From the NCBI GenBank assembly GCA_023393095.1, contig JAEWMT010000031.1, forward strand, positions 1 through 30,724: a DNA stretch of 30,724 nucleotides. Reading direction: 5' to 3'. A program made the position numbers and the translations under genes. Below are positions 7,495 to 15,478 of this stretch, in pieces. Numbering within the stretch: the first letter of the stretch is position 1; each line of letters begins with the position of its first letter. This DNA is from Bacillota bacterium. GTDB lineage: Bacteria; Bacillota; Clostridia; Lachnospirales; Lachnospiraceae. Below the pieces are notes generated by a model that did no database searches, was not told where the DNA came from, and was given only the letters and a program-made list of their open reading frames with translations.

Positions 7495-9744
7495 ATGAAG
7501 ACAAAGAAGTATAAAATTACTGGAATGACCTGTGCAGCTTGTGCAAGAACTGTTGAAAGAGTGACAGGAAAACTGGAAGGTGTATCCGAGGCAAGTGTTA
7601 ACTTTGCTACGGAGATTTTGAATATAACCTATGATAACAGCAATTTGACAGAAGAGGACATCAAACAGGCTATTGCTAAAGCTGGTTATAAAGCCTTGGA
7701 TAATGAGCTGCATACAGGAATGGATGAGGATAAGTTAAGAAAGGATAAGGAGATCCGTTCCTTATGGAGAAAATTCATCACATCAGCAATATTTGCTGTA
7801 CCGTTATTATACCTTGCTATGGGTTCCATGATCTGGTGGCTGCGATGGCCGATACCAAATTGGTTGAACCCAATGCAGTATCCTTTATCCTATGCCTTGG
7901 TAGAAATCAGTTTGGTTACTCCGATTCTGATTGTAGGACGACGTTTTTATAGTGTAGGCTTTATGGCAATCCTCAGAAGAAGTCCCAATATGGATTCTTT
8001 AATTGCAATGGGAACATCGGCTGCAGTTGGTTACAGCTTGTATTCCTCTTACCGAATCATCACTGGGGATTTTAAATATGTGAATAATTTGTATTTTGAA
8101 TCAGCAGGTGTAATTATAACACTTATATTACTTGGAAAATCACTGGAGGCCGTATCTAAGGGAAGAACATCGGAGGCAATCAAGAAACTAATGGGTCTTA
8201 CACCAAAGACTGCTGTTGTTATCAAAAAAGGCAAGGAAGAAGTAATTCCAATTGAAGTCGTGGAAGTGGGGGATGTGGTACTTGTTAAGCCAGGTGAAAA
8301 GATACCCGTAGATGGAGAGGTAATGGAAGGATTCACTTCCGTAGACGAATCAATGCTCACCGGAGAGAGCATGCCGGTTGAGAAAAAAATCGGAGATAAC
8401 GTATATGCAGCCAGTATCAATAAAAATGGTTCCATCCGTTTTAAGGCTACCAGGGTGGGGAGTGAGACGGCGCTTTCCCAGATTATCAGGTTGGTGGAGG
8501 AGGCACAGGGCTCCAAGGCTCCGATTGCTAAAATGGCAGATATTGTTTCAGGCTATTTTGTTCCTATTGTTTTCCTGATCGCTATATTAGCTGCGTTAGC
8601 ATGGTATATTTCAGGGCAAAGTATGGTATTTGCTTTGACGATTTTCATAGCTGTTTTAGTAATTGCCTGTCCTTGTGCTTTGGGATTAGCTACGCCGACA
8701 GCTATTATGGTAGGAACGGGTAAGGGTGCAGAATGCGGAGTTTTATTCAAAGGCGGTGAGGCATTGGAAACTACTCATAAATTGAATACCATAGTCTTTG
8801 ATAAAACTGGAACCATAACAAAGGGGAGCCCTGAAGTAACGAATATTATAACAAAGGAACTTATGGATAAGAATACGCTGCTTCAATTGGCGGCATCAGC
8901 AGAAAAAGAATCGGAGCATCCCTTAGGAGAGGCAATTATAAGAAGTGCAGAAAAGGAAGGAATAGCATTCATAAGGCCAGAGCGTTTTGCCGCTCTACCG
9001 GGACTGGGAATTGAAACAGTAATTGATCACAAAACAGTTCATCTGGGAAATCACAGATTAATGTTGGATAAAAAGATAGAACTGGGAACAATGTGTGATA
9101 AAGCTGACCATTTGGCTTCGGAGGGTAAAACTCCCATGTATATTGCCGTTGATTATAAGCTTGCTGGAATTATAGCTGTGGCGGATACTATTAAGGAGAA
9201 TAGTGCCAAGGCAATCCGCAGATTACATGATATGGGTATGGAAGTTGCTATGATTACCGGAGATAATCAAAGAACCGCACAGGCTATTGCAAAACAGGTT
9301 GGAATAGACAGGATTTTAGCAGAGGTTCTTCCTCAGGATAAAGCCAATGAGGTGAAGTTATTACAATCCGAAGGTAAAAAAGTAGCTATGGTAGGAGATG
9401 GCATTAATGATGCCCCAGCCTTAGTTCAGGCAGATATAGGGATTGCAATAGGATCAGGCACGGATATAGCAATGGAATCAGCAGATATTGTTTTGATGAA
9501 AAGTGATCTTATGGATGTTATCACAGCGATACAACTTAGCAAGCGTACTATAAGAAATATCAAGCAGAATCTTTTCTGGGCATTTGGCTACAATAGTGCG
9601 GGAATTCCTTTGGCAGCTGGAGTGTTCTATGCTTTTGGTGGATATCTGTTAAACCCAGTTTTCGCTGCAGCGGCCATGTCATTTAGTTCCGTATCCGTCC
9701 TTACCAACGCTTTAAGATTAAAAAACTTTAAACCTAAAAAATAG
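7495..9744 (+). CDS. copA: Cu(+)-exporting P1B-type ATPase
   Basis: This membrane pump exports cytosolic Cu(I) using ATP. The 749 residues comprise one N-terminal heavy-metal domain (GMTCAAC, Cys13 and Cys16), then membrane segments from about residue 95, the actuator TGES (289-292), the transmembrane metal site CPC (392-394), the phosphorylated Asp of DKTGT (436), the HP motif (475-476) and GDGIND (634-639). YN (699-700) and MSFSS (728-732) in the last two membrane helices are the P1B-1 signature, which supports Cu(I)/Ag(I) over Zn or Cd. The chosen ATG has TGGAG 6 nt upstream; ATG 7489 and TTG 7483 are close alternatives. It is the first gene of the copper operon, 19 bp before the chaperone gene. 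Confidence 0.97.
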   Translation: MKTKKYKITGMTCAACARTVERVTGKLEGVSEASVNFATEILNITYDNSNLTEEDIKQAIAKAGYKALDNELHTGMDEDKLRKDKEIRSLWRKFITSAIFAVPLLYLAMGSMIWWLRWPIPNWLNPMQYPLSYALVEISLVTPILIVGRRFYSVGFMAILRRSPNMDSLIAMGTSAAVGYSLYSSYRIITGDFKYVNNLYFESAGVIITLILLGKSLEAVSKGRTSEAIKKLMGLTPKTAVVIKKGKEEVIPIEVVEVGDVVLVKPGEKIPVDGEVMEGFTSVDESMLTGESMPVEKKIGDNVYAASINKNGSIRFKATRVGSETALSQIIRLVEEAQGSKAPIAKMADIVSGYFVPIVFLIAILAALAWYISGQSMVFALTIFIAVLVIACPCALGLATPTAIMVGTGKGAECGVLFKGGEALETTHKLNTIVFDKTGTITKGSPEVTNIITKELMDKNTLLQLAASAEKESEHPLGEAIIRSAEKEGIAFIRPERFAALPGLGIETVIDHKTVHLGNHRLMLDKKIELGTMCDKADHLASEGKTPMYIAVDYKLAGIIAVADTIKENSAKAIRRLHDMGMEVAMITGDNQRTAQAIAKQVGIDRILAEVLPQDKANEVKLLQSEGKKVAMVGDGINDAPALVQADIGIAIGSGTDIAMESADIVLMKSDLMDVITAIQLSKRTIRNIKQNLFWAFGYNSAGIPLAAGVFYAFGGYLLNPVFAAAAMSFSSVSVLTNALRLKNFKPKK

Positions 9745-9763
9745 TAAGAGGAGATTATGAATA

Positions 9764-10006
9764 ATGAAAAAGATATTTATTGAAGGAATGAGTTGTATGA
9801 ATTGTGTTAGACATGTCAAAGAGGCAATCATGGGAATTGCCGGAACCTCAGATGTAAATGTAGAGCTGCAGGGAAAATATGCAATTTTGGAAGCAGGTAG
9901 TGAAGTAAGTGATGAAAATCTGAAGAAAGCTATTGAAGAAGCTGGATACGATGTAACCGGAATTATGGAAGAGAAGCCGGAGAAAGGTTGTGGATGCTGT
10001 GGTTAA
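9764..10006 (+). CDS. copZ: CopZ-like copper chaperone with a Cys-rich tail
   Basis: This small cytosolic heavy-metal-associated protein probably carries Cu(I) to CopA. The 80 residues form one HMA domain with MSCMNC (Cys11, Cys14) and the closing GYDV segment. Beyond the usual domain is a short tail ending GCGCCG, with Cys76, Cys78 and Cys79, which could be a second Cu(I) site. AGAGGAG lies about 10 nt before the ATG. The tail codons overlap the start of csoR by 17 nt, so the two genes are probably translationally coupled. Confidence 0.92.
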   Translation: MKKIFIEGMSCMNCVRHVKEAIMGIAGTSDVNVELQGKYAILEAGSEVSDENLKKAIEEAGYDVTGIMEEKPEKGCGCCG

Positions 10007-10349
10007 TAAAATAAACTGTGAAAGTTGCGGTATCTGTGATACTGAGGATACTCACAGTGAATTTGGCCATGATAGGATCACCAACCGATCTGATCAAATG
10101 AAAGTCTCCTTAACAACCAGGCTTAATCGAATTGAAGGTCAAGTTCGAGGTATAAAAGGGATGATAGAAAAAGATTGCTATTGCGATGATATCTTAAATC
10201 AAATTATTGCAGTACAGGCGGCAATGAAGTCCGTAGGAATGCTCCTGCTGGAAAATCATTTAAAAAGCTGTATGGTGAAAAGAATTAAAGAAGGAAATTT
10301 GGATGTAGTCGATGAACTGATGATTACAATAGACAGATTGATGAAGTAA
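9990..10349 (+). CDS. csoR: copper-sensing repressor CsoR with an N-terminal Cys-rich extension
   Basis: CsoR is an all-helical repressor that leaves DNA when it binds Cu(I). RLNRIEGQVRGIKGMIE (from about 44) is the family core. Cys65, His90 and Cys94 have exactly the spacing (25 and 4) of the Mycobacterium tuberculosis ligands Cys36, His61 and Cys65, so this should be a copper sensor rather than an RcnR, FrmR or CstR type. About 38 extra N-terminal residues include CESCGIC (Cys10, Cys13, Cys16) and two His. I keep the GTG at 9990 because GGAG lies 7 nt upstream, whereas the ATG at Met37 has no ribosome binding site. It overlaps the copZ-like gene by 17 nt. The likely operator is at 7363-7380, giving feedback on the whole operon. 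Confidence 0.92.
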   Translation: MDAVVNKINCESCGICDTEDTHSEFGHDRITNRSDQMKVSLTTRLNRIEGQVRGIKGMIEKDCYCDDILNQIIAVQAAMKSVGMLLLENHLKSCMVKRIKEGNLDVVDELMITIDRLMK

Positions 10350-10364
10350 AGATAGGAGGACGAT

Positions 10365-11051
10365 ATGAACAACAAAAAATTATTATTAATATTTTCATTA
10401 GTTACTATAATGTTTTTATTTACCGGCTGTCAGGCTACGGATCTGGTAGCTAAGGTGTCGGTTACTTCTTTTGACTCTTTAGTAAAGGCTGTACCTGATC
10501 AAGTGGTTATCGATAATATAAATAAAGGCTGGGAAATCCGTGGAGTAGATGGGGAGGAAAGTTTGCTTTTAAGCTATGACTTTAATAGTGACAAGCCGGA
10601 CATCACAGTGAAATTCGATGCAAAACCCTTTTTACAAGCAGGTTTGGACGTTGCTAGATTACCGAAGGGACAGTATCTTTACGATAAAACAACAGGATTA
10701 ATTACAATGCCCTTTGAATACGGAGGGGATAGCTTTTCAGAGAACGCGAAAAAAACAGTTTTAAATACGTTCAAGGAAATTGTCAAAACCAATAGAGATA
10801 TCATTGGTTACCATGAAGAAGGAGATCATTATAAGATATCTCTTGGAAATGGAAATTCCTTTGCCTGGGCGAAAGATATGGATAAAAATAAAACAGATAT
10901 GGCATTTATCTTAAATCCAGAGCCATTTATAGCTGCCGGCGTGGATATGAGTTCAATAAAGGATTGGGTATTTACGAAAATGCCGATGACAGATAAGGAT
11001 GGAAAGCCGATTAAAGTTGATGTTCTGATAAAAGGCTTCGATGTAAAATAG
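10365..11051 (+). CDS. lipoprotein of unknown function in the copper operon
   Basis: I do not recognise the family. The 228 residues start with a signal peptide and a lipobox (LFTGC, Cys22), so the mature protein should be lipid-anchored outside the membrane. The body seems to be two related halves: ITVKFDAKPFLQAGLDV in the first resembles MAFILNPEPFIAAGVDM in the second, each followed by a Lys/Thr-rich strand region. No Cys or Met cluster of a classical copper site is visible. GGAGG precedes the ATG, 15 bp after csoR, so it is probably co-transcribed with copA, copZ and csoR. A role in copper handling at the cell surface rests on location alone. Confidence 0.85.
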   Translation: MNNKKLLLIFSLVTIMFLFTGCQATDLVAKVSVTSFDSLVKAVPDQVVIDNINKGWEIRGVDGEESLLLSYDFNSDKPDITVKFDAKPFLQAGLDVARLPKGQYLYDKTTGLITMPFEYGGDSFSENAKKTVLNTFKEIVKTNRDIIGYHEEGDHYKISLGNGNSFAWAKDMDKNKTDMAFILNPEPFIAAGVDMSSIKDWVFTKMPMTDKDGKPIKVDVLIKGFDVK

Positions 11052-11119
11052 GAATAACATCTGTATTGGGATATACATATAAATCTTTCCTACCCACTAT
11101 AAAGGAGATTATAAATTAA

Positions 11120-11578
11120 ATGAGTGAAAAAATAAAATCGAAAAGGATAATAGTACGAAAGGTTATTGCTGCCTTATCCGTTGCTGCTATTTTAGGAATC
11201 GGACTAAGTATGATACTTTCCAAGATTGGTATGCTAGCAACCCTAGAACTACATTATGCGCAGATCAATGGCAAGGTACAAACAGTAACAATTGAGATTA
11301 AACCAAAAAAATATGCGCCAATTGTTGTACAGAGGGGAATACCCGTCCATTTCATAATTAAAGCAGCATCTGCGGATTTAAATGCCTGTAACAAAGTTTT
11401 GACCATACCGAAATATGATATAGAGAAAGAACTTAAACCAGGTAACAATAGAATAGAGTTCACACCTGAGGAAGCAGGCGACATAGTTTATTCCTGCAAG
11501 ATGGGAATGGTGAAAAGTAAGATTAAGGTAGTGGAAGATATTACGAAAGAAACAGTGCCTACTATGAACAGAAATTAA
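11120..11578 (+). CDS. membrane-anchored cupredoxin-domain protein
   Basis: The 152-residue protein has one N-terminal membrane segment (about 11-34) and an outward-facing cupredoxin fold. RGIPVHFIIKA and LKPGNNRIEFTPEEAGDIVYSCKMGM are typical of the small cupredoxins found next to copper ATPases. Likely metal ligands are Cys90 in LNACNK and Cys126, Met128 and Met130 in SCKMGM. It probably buffers or passes copper outside the membrane; family placement is firm, role inferred. It lies 68 bp after the lipoprotein gene, with AAAGGAG upstream, and is last in the copper operon. The final 14 codons are echoed by a second copy just after the stop. Confidence 0.85.
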   Translation: MSEKIKSKRIIVRKVIAALSVAAILGIGLSMILSKIGMLATLELHYAQINGKVQTVTIEIKPKKYAPIVVQRGIPVHFIIKAASADLNACNKVLTIPKYDIEKELKPGNNRIEFTPEEAGDIVYSCKMGMVKSKIKVVEDITKETVPTMNRN

Positions 11579-11640
11579 TATTTTGAAAGAAACTGATATT
11601 ACGGAAGAAAAAGAGCAGACTATGAACAGAAATAAATAAA
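11537..11640 (+). repeat. 58-bp offset tandem duplication of the cupredoxin gene's 3' end
   Basis: GATATTACG at 11537 recurs at 11595, and ACTATGAACAGAAAT recurs with it. The second copy still reads ETDITEEKEQTMNRNK and then stop, against EDITKETVPTMNRN in the gene, but it is in another frame after the stop at 11578. It looks like a diverged duplication with no present function. The remaining gap up to 11710 holds only a small CCGC/GCGG hairpin. Confidence 0.75.
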
Positions 11641-11710
11641 TTAGCTAGATACCGCTCTTTGCGGCATTCGGATGTTGAGTGTATGACATCAAAGCATATT
11701 GCCGGGCAGT

Positions 11711-11800
11711 AAATGAAATGGTTCCCTTTGAGAAAGTACGAAACGTAACAGTATTCAGCAGGGAAAATAATTGCCACTGTGAAAACCATGTGATATAATC
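11711..11800 (+). repeat. right flank copy: relic of the spoIIP 3' end upstream of lepA
   Basis: It matches 4146-4234 at 71 of 82 aligned positions. Read as protein it still gives NEMVPFEKV, against NAMVPFAKV at the SpoIIP C-terminus, then degenerates. In this copy the coding part has decayed, while the promoter part is improved to TTGCCA-17-TATAAT. This fits a break of an ancestral spoIIP-lepA junction by the inserted island. Confidence 0.85.
11771..11799 (+). promoter_or_regulatory. sigma-A type promoter for lepA
   Basis: TTGCCA (11771-11776), a 17-nt spacer and a perfect TATAAT (11794-11799) lie 43 nt before the lepA ATG. It lies wholly within the duplicated flank; the other copy has TTACCA-17-TATAAC. 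Confidence 0.75.
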
Positions 11801-11841
11801 ATACAGATAAAATGCATTGATGTATACCCAGGAGGATTAAC

Positions 11842-13653
11842 ATGGCCTTAGACCAAAGTAAAATAAGGAATTTCTGTATTATAGCACATATAGATCACGG
11901 TAAATCAACCCTTGCCGACCGAATTATTGAGATGACAGGACTGCTTACCAGTAGGGAAATGCAGGCTCAGGTACTTGATAATATGGATTTGGAGAGGGAA
12001 AGAGGAATCACCATTAAAGCCCAGACAATTCGTACCGTATATAAAGCGAAGAATGGGGAGGAATACATTTTTAATTTAATAGATACTCCCGGACATGTGG
12101 ATTTTAACTATGAGGTTTCCAGAAGTCTGGCTGCCTGTGAGGGAGCAATTCTGGTGGTAGATGCCGCACAGGGTATTGAAGCACAGACTCTTGCTAATGT
12201 ATATCTTGCACTGGATCATAATCTGGATGTCATGCCAGTCATTAATAAAATAGATCTTCCGAGTGCAGACCCAGAACGCGTTATTGCTGAAATCGAAGAT
12301 GTGATTGGACTGGAGGCTCATGATGCTCCGCTGATCTCAGCAAAGGTCGGTACTAATATTGAACAGGTTTTAGAGCAGATTGTATCAAAGATTCCTGCAC
12401 CGAATGGAGATCCACAAGCACCGTTGCAGGCATTGATTTTTGACTCTATTTATGATCCATATAAGGGAGTAATCGTATTCTGCAGAATTAAGGAAGGAAC
12501 CGTAAAGCGCGGAACTGAAATCCGGATGATGGCTACTGGAGCAACCGCTGAAGTGGTAGAACTGGGAATCTTCGGTCCGGGACAATTCATTCCGACACAG
12601 GAATTGTCTGCCGGAATGGTAGGTTATATTACAGCAAGTCTTAAGAATGTTAAGGATACACGGGTAGGTGATACGGTTACGGATCATAAGCGTCCCTGCG
12701 CCCAGCCCCTTCCCGGTTATAAGAAGGTTAATCCAATGGTATACTGCGGTATGTATCCGGCGGATGGTGCAAAATATCCTGATTTGCGTGATGCACTTGA
12801 GAAACTTCAGTTAAATGATGCATCCCTTCAGTTTGAACCTGAAACCTCAATTGCCTTAGGTTTTGGTTTCCGCTGTGGTTTCCTAGGGCTGTTGCATCTC
12901 GAAATCATTCAGGAGAGACTGGAAAGAGAATATAACCTGGATCTTGTAACAACCGCTCCCAGCGTTATCTATAAGGTTCATAAAACGGACGGACAGGTTA
13001 TTGAAATTACGAATCCGACCAATTTGCCCGATCCCTCAGAAATTGTATACCTAGAGGAACCGATGGTTTCTGCAGAAATCATGGTGACGACGGAATTTGT
13101 CGGATCAATTATGAAGCTATGTCAGGAACGCCGTGGAATTTATCTTGGCATGGAATATATGGAGGCAACCAGAGCACTGTTAAAATATGAACTGCCGTTA
13201 AATGAAATTATTTATGATTTCTTTGATGCCCTCAAATCCAGATCCAGAGGATATGCTTCCTTTGATTATGAATTAAAGGGTTATGTACAATCGGAGCTTG
13301 TGAAGCTGGATATCTTAATAAATAAGGAAGAAGTGGATGCGTTAACCTTTATCGTACATGCAGAAAGCGCTTATGAGCGCGGAAGAAAGATGTGTGAGAA
13401 GCTGAAGGAAGAAATACCGAGACAGCTTTTTGAAATACCGATACAAGCAGCTATTGGAAGTAAGATTATAGCGAGAGAGACGGTAAAGGCCATGCGTAAG
13501 GATGTTCTGGCAAAATGTTACGGCGGTGATATTACACGAAAGAAAAAGCTTCTGGAAAAGCAGAAGGAAGGAAAGAAGAGAATGCGTCAGGTAGGCAACG
13601 TAGAAATACCTCAGAAGGCTTTTATGAGTGTGTTAAAGCTGGATGATGAATAA
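11842..13653 (+). CDS. lepA: elongation factor 4 (ribosomal back-translocase LepA)
   Basis: LepA/EF4 is a translational GTPase that remodels ribosomes and can reverse translocation. The 603 residues match the family length of about 600. G1 is AHIDHGKST (residues 15-23), followed by the ERGITIKAQT switch region, DTPGH and NKIDLP, then the EF-G-like domains. The LepA-specific C-terminus includes CYGGDITRKKKLLEKQKEGKKRMR. AGGAGG lies 6 nt before the ATG. The gene has its own promoter inside the duplicated island flank and ends at a large hairpin. In other Firmicutes it directly follows spoIIP; here the copper/LuxR island separates them. Confidence 0.98.
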   Translation: MALDQSKIRNFCIIAHIDHGKSTLADRIIEMTGLLTSREMQAQVLDNMDLERERGITIKAQTIRTVYKAKNGEEYIFNLIDTPGHVDFNYEVSRSLAACEGAILVVDAAQGIEAQTLANVYLALDHNLDVMPVINKIDLPSADPERVIAEIEDVIGLEAHDAPLISAKVGTNIEQVLEQIVSKIPAPNGDPQAPLQALIFDSIYDPYKGVIVFCRIKEGTVKRGTEIRMMATGATAEVVELGIFGPGQFIPTQELSAGMVGYITASLKNVKDTRVGDTVTDHKRPCAQPLPGYKKVNPMVYCGMYPADGAKYPDLRDALEKLQLNDASLQFEPETSIALGFGFRCGFLGLLHLEIIQERLEREYNLDLVTTAPSVIYKVHKTDGQVIEITNPTNLPDPSEIVYLEEPMVSAEIMVTTEFVGSIMKLCQERRGIYLGMEYMEATRALLKYELPLNEIIYDFFDALKSRSRGYASFDYELKGYVQSELVKLDILINKEEVDALTFIVHAESAYERGRKMCEKLKEEIPRQLFEIPIQAAIGSKIIARETVKAMRKDVLAKCYGGDITRKKKLLEKQKEGKKRMRQVGNVEIPQKAFMSVLKLDDE

Positions 13654-13665
13654 ATAATTTATAAT

Positions 13666-13752
13666 GGCTGTTTTTATATTCGATAAATTCTAAAATGCAT
13701 TCTGAAATACATGTATTTAGAATTGAAAGGAATAGAAAAACAGCCTTTCTTT
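13666..13752 (+). terminator. terminator-like double hairpin after lepA
   Basis: GGCTGTTTTT (13666-13675) pairs with AAAAACAGCC (13736-13745), and TTTCTTT follows. Between the arms a second hairpin can form (ATTCTAAA.. with ..TTTAGAAT). The structure probably ends the lepA transcript, so hemW would need its own promoter. Confidence 0.7.
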
Positions 13753-13903
13753 ACGCTTCAATTATATAATTAGAAAGAAAATATAACAAACTAAAAATAA
13801 GTTATAATAATAGAGAAGATAAAACAGAAATGTAAACAGAAGTGTATACAAAAATGTTTCGGAAAAACAAAAAGAAAATAAATGAAAAACAAAAGCAAAA
13901 AAG

Positions 13904-14020
13904 GACAAATGAAAGACAAAAGAAGGACAGGAAGAAGAAAGACAAAAGAAAGATAAAAGAAAGACAGAAAGAAGAAAGACAAATAAAAGAATAAATAAAG
14001 AAGAACAAATAAAGAAGAAC
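13904..14020 (+). repeat. degenerate purine-rich tandem repeat (37-bp unit of 11-mers)
   Basis: The plus strand of this gap is almost only A and G. A 37-bp unit begins at 13904 and 13941 (33 of 37 identical) and, less clearly, at 13978. Each unit is three 11-mers of the type GACAAAAGAAA plus GAAA. Two exact 14-bp copies of AAATAAAGAAGAAC follow at 13993 and 14007. No credible gene is present on either strand. The rest of the 485-bp lepA-hemW gap is A-rich and holds nothing else I can support. Confidence 0.7.
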
Positions 14021-14138
14021 AAATTACAAGAGCATAGAAGATAATAAAACAGATATAACACTAAGAAGAAAGAGTAATAATAAATTAATAATATTAGAAA
14101 AAAGAGAAAAGAAGTTCTTTCTATCTTATAACTTATTA

Positions 14139-15392
14139 ATGAAAGATATGGGTACAGGCATGAAGGGTGAAATAACATTATTAAATAATACAGAACAGAT
14201 CAGGGATATAGGTTTATACATCCATATCCCTTTCTGTGTCAGGAAATGTGATTACTGTGATTTTCTTTCTGCACCGGCCACCCAAGATACGATTGACAGA
14301 TATTTTGATGCAATGCTTGCGGAAATCGAACAATATCAAGGAAATACGGGAAACTATATTGTACGTACGATTTTCTTCGGAGGGGGTACGCCTTCGGTTG
14401 TCAATGCTAACTACATCGAACGGGTAATGGAGTCACTTAGCCGGATTTTTTGTATAGACCGTGATAGACTAGAGGCTACAATGGAAATGAATCCGGGTAC
14501 TGTTACACAGGATAAGCTTCGAATTTACCGTAGCATTGGAATTAACCGAATCAGCTTTGGGTTGCAGTCAACTGATGATAAAGAACTTTCCTTACTTGGT
14601 CGTATTCACACCTATGATCAGTTTGAGGATAATTATTTTCTCGCAAGAAATTTAGGCTTTCATAATATTAATATTGATTTAATGTCAGCACTTCCAGGAC
14701 AGACTCTAAAATCCTGGGAGAAAACCCTGAATAAGGTGATTGCATTAAATCCGGAGCATATTTCCGCATACAGCCTAATTATTGAAGAAGGAACGAAGTT
14801 CTATGAACAATATCATAATGAGGCGGGGGAAAAAGAACTTCCCGATGAGGATACCGATCGTCTGATTTATCACAGAACAAAGACGATTATGCAGAGCAAC
14901 GGTTATCATCGTTATGAAATTTCAAACTATGCAAAACCTGGCTTTGAATGCCGCCATAATAGCTCCTATTGGATAGGTACCGATTATCTGGGAATAGGAC
15001 TGGGGGCGTCATCATTACTTAATGGCACAAGGTTTTCTAATACTGAGGATCTTGGACTATATATGAATAAATGCAATGAATCCAGATGCAAGCTGAGTAC
15101 TGATAATTTGGGGATCAGAACCAATCAGGTAAAACTTACAAAGCAGGAGAGAATGGGAGAATTCATGTTCCTTGGTCTGAGAATGTGTGATGGAATCAGC
15201 AGGGAAGATTTTTATCAGAGCTTTGGCTTCGATATTGATACTGTCTATGGAAGTGAAATTCAACAATTGGAGAAGAAGAAATTGATCAGGCAGCAGGGTG
15301 ATAGAATCTTCCTAACGGACTATGGTATCGACATCAGCAATTATGTTTTTTCCATGTTCCTTAAAGACGAAACAGTACAAGAGGATGAATGA
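14139..15392 (+). CDS. hemW: radical SAM heme chaperone HemW
   Basis: HemW is a radical-SAM protein related to coproporphyrinogen oxidase that binds heme and delivers it to target enzymes. IGLYIHIPFCVRKCDYCDF carries the CxxxCxxC iron-sulfur site (Cys33, Cys37, Cys40). FFGGGTPS and ISFGLQS are further family blocks, and the C-terminus matches the HemN_C domain (GDRIFLTDYGIDISNYVF). True HemN/CgdH has an extra N-terminal Cys; the single triad and position after lepA favour HemW. The start is uncertain: ATGs at 14139, 14148 and 14160 are all in frame with poor ribosome binding sites, and homologues begin close to GLYIHIPF. It lies upstream of the hrcA operon, as in B. subtilis. Confidence 0.92.
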   Translation: MKDMGTGMKGEITLLNNTEQIRDIGLYIHIPFCVRKCDYCDFLSAPATQDTIDRYFDAMLAEIEQYQGNTGNYIVRTIFFGGGTPSVVNANYIERVMESLSRIFCIDRDRLEATMEMNPGTVTQDKLRIYRSIGINRISFGLQSTDDKELSLLGRIHTYDQFEDNYFLARNLGFHNINIDLMSALPGQTLKSWEKTLNKVIALNPEHISAYSLIIEEGTKFYEQYHNEAGEKELPDEDTDRLIYHRTKTIMQSNGYHRYEISNYAKPGFECRHNSSYWIGTDYLGIGLGASSLLNGTRFSNTEDLGLYMNKCNESRCKLSTDNLGIRTNQVKLTKQERMGEFMFLGLRMCDGISREDFYQSFGFDIDTVYGSEIQQLEKKKLIRQQGDRIFLTDYGIDISNYVFSMFLKDETVQEDE

Positions 15393-15438
15393 TATAAATA
15401 ACATACTTCAATTTAACAAATAATTAATAAAAATTGCC

Positions 15439-15467
15439 TTGACAAAAGAAAATGCGAGTGATATTTT
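15439..15467 (+). promoter_or_regulatory. sigma-A type promoter of the hrcA-grpE-dnaK-dnaJ operon
   Basis: TTGACA (15439-15444) and TATTTT (15462-15467) are separated by 17 nt. The CIRCE operator starts 12 nt downstream, the usual arrangement for HrcA control. Confidence 0.75.
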
Positions 15468-15478
15468 ATATATAGATA

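Noticed and set aside
8049..8516. 155-residue minus-strand open frame inside copA
   Set aside because: It is antisense to the actuator region of a clearly coding gene, and its Ser/Thr/Pro-rich product resembles nothing known.
4201..11841. Integrase, transposase or conjugation genes in the island
   Set aside because: I looked because of the duplicated flanks, but every sizeable frame here is a regulator or copper gene; no recombinase motif is visible.
13882..13956. Short Lys/Arg-rich reading frame (MKNKSKKGQMKDK..)
   Set aside because: It comes from the purine-rich repeat, has no ribosome binding site and is only 24 codons long.
13762..14178. 138-residue minus-strand open frame between lepA and hemW
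   Set aside because: It is the complement of the purine-rich repeat tract and gives only Phe/Leu/Ser-rich low-complexity protein, with no family resemblance and no ribosome binding site.
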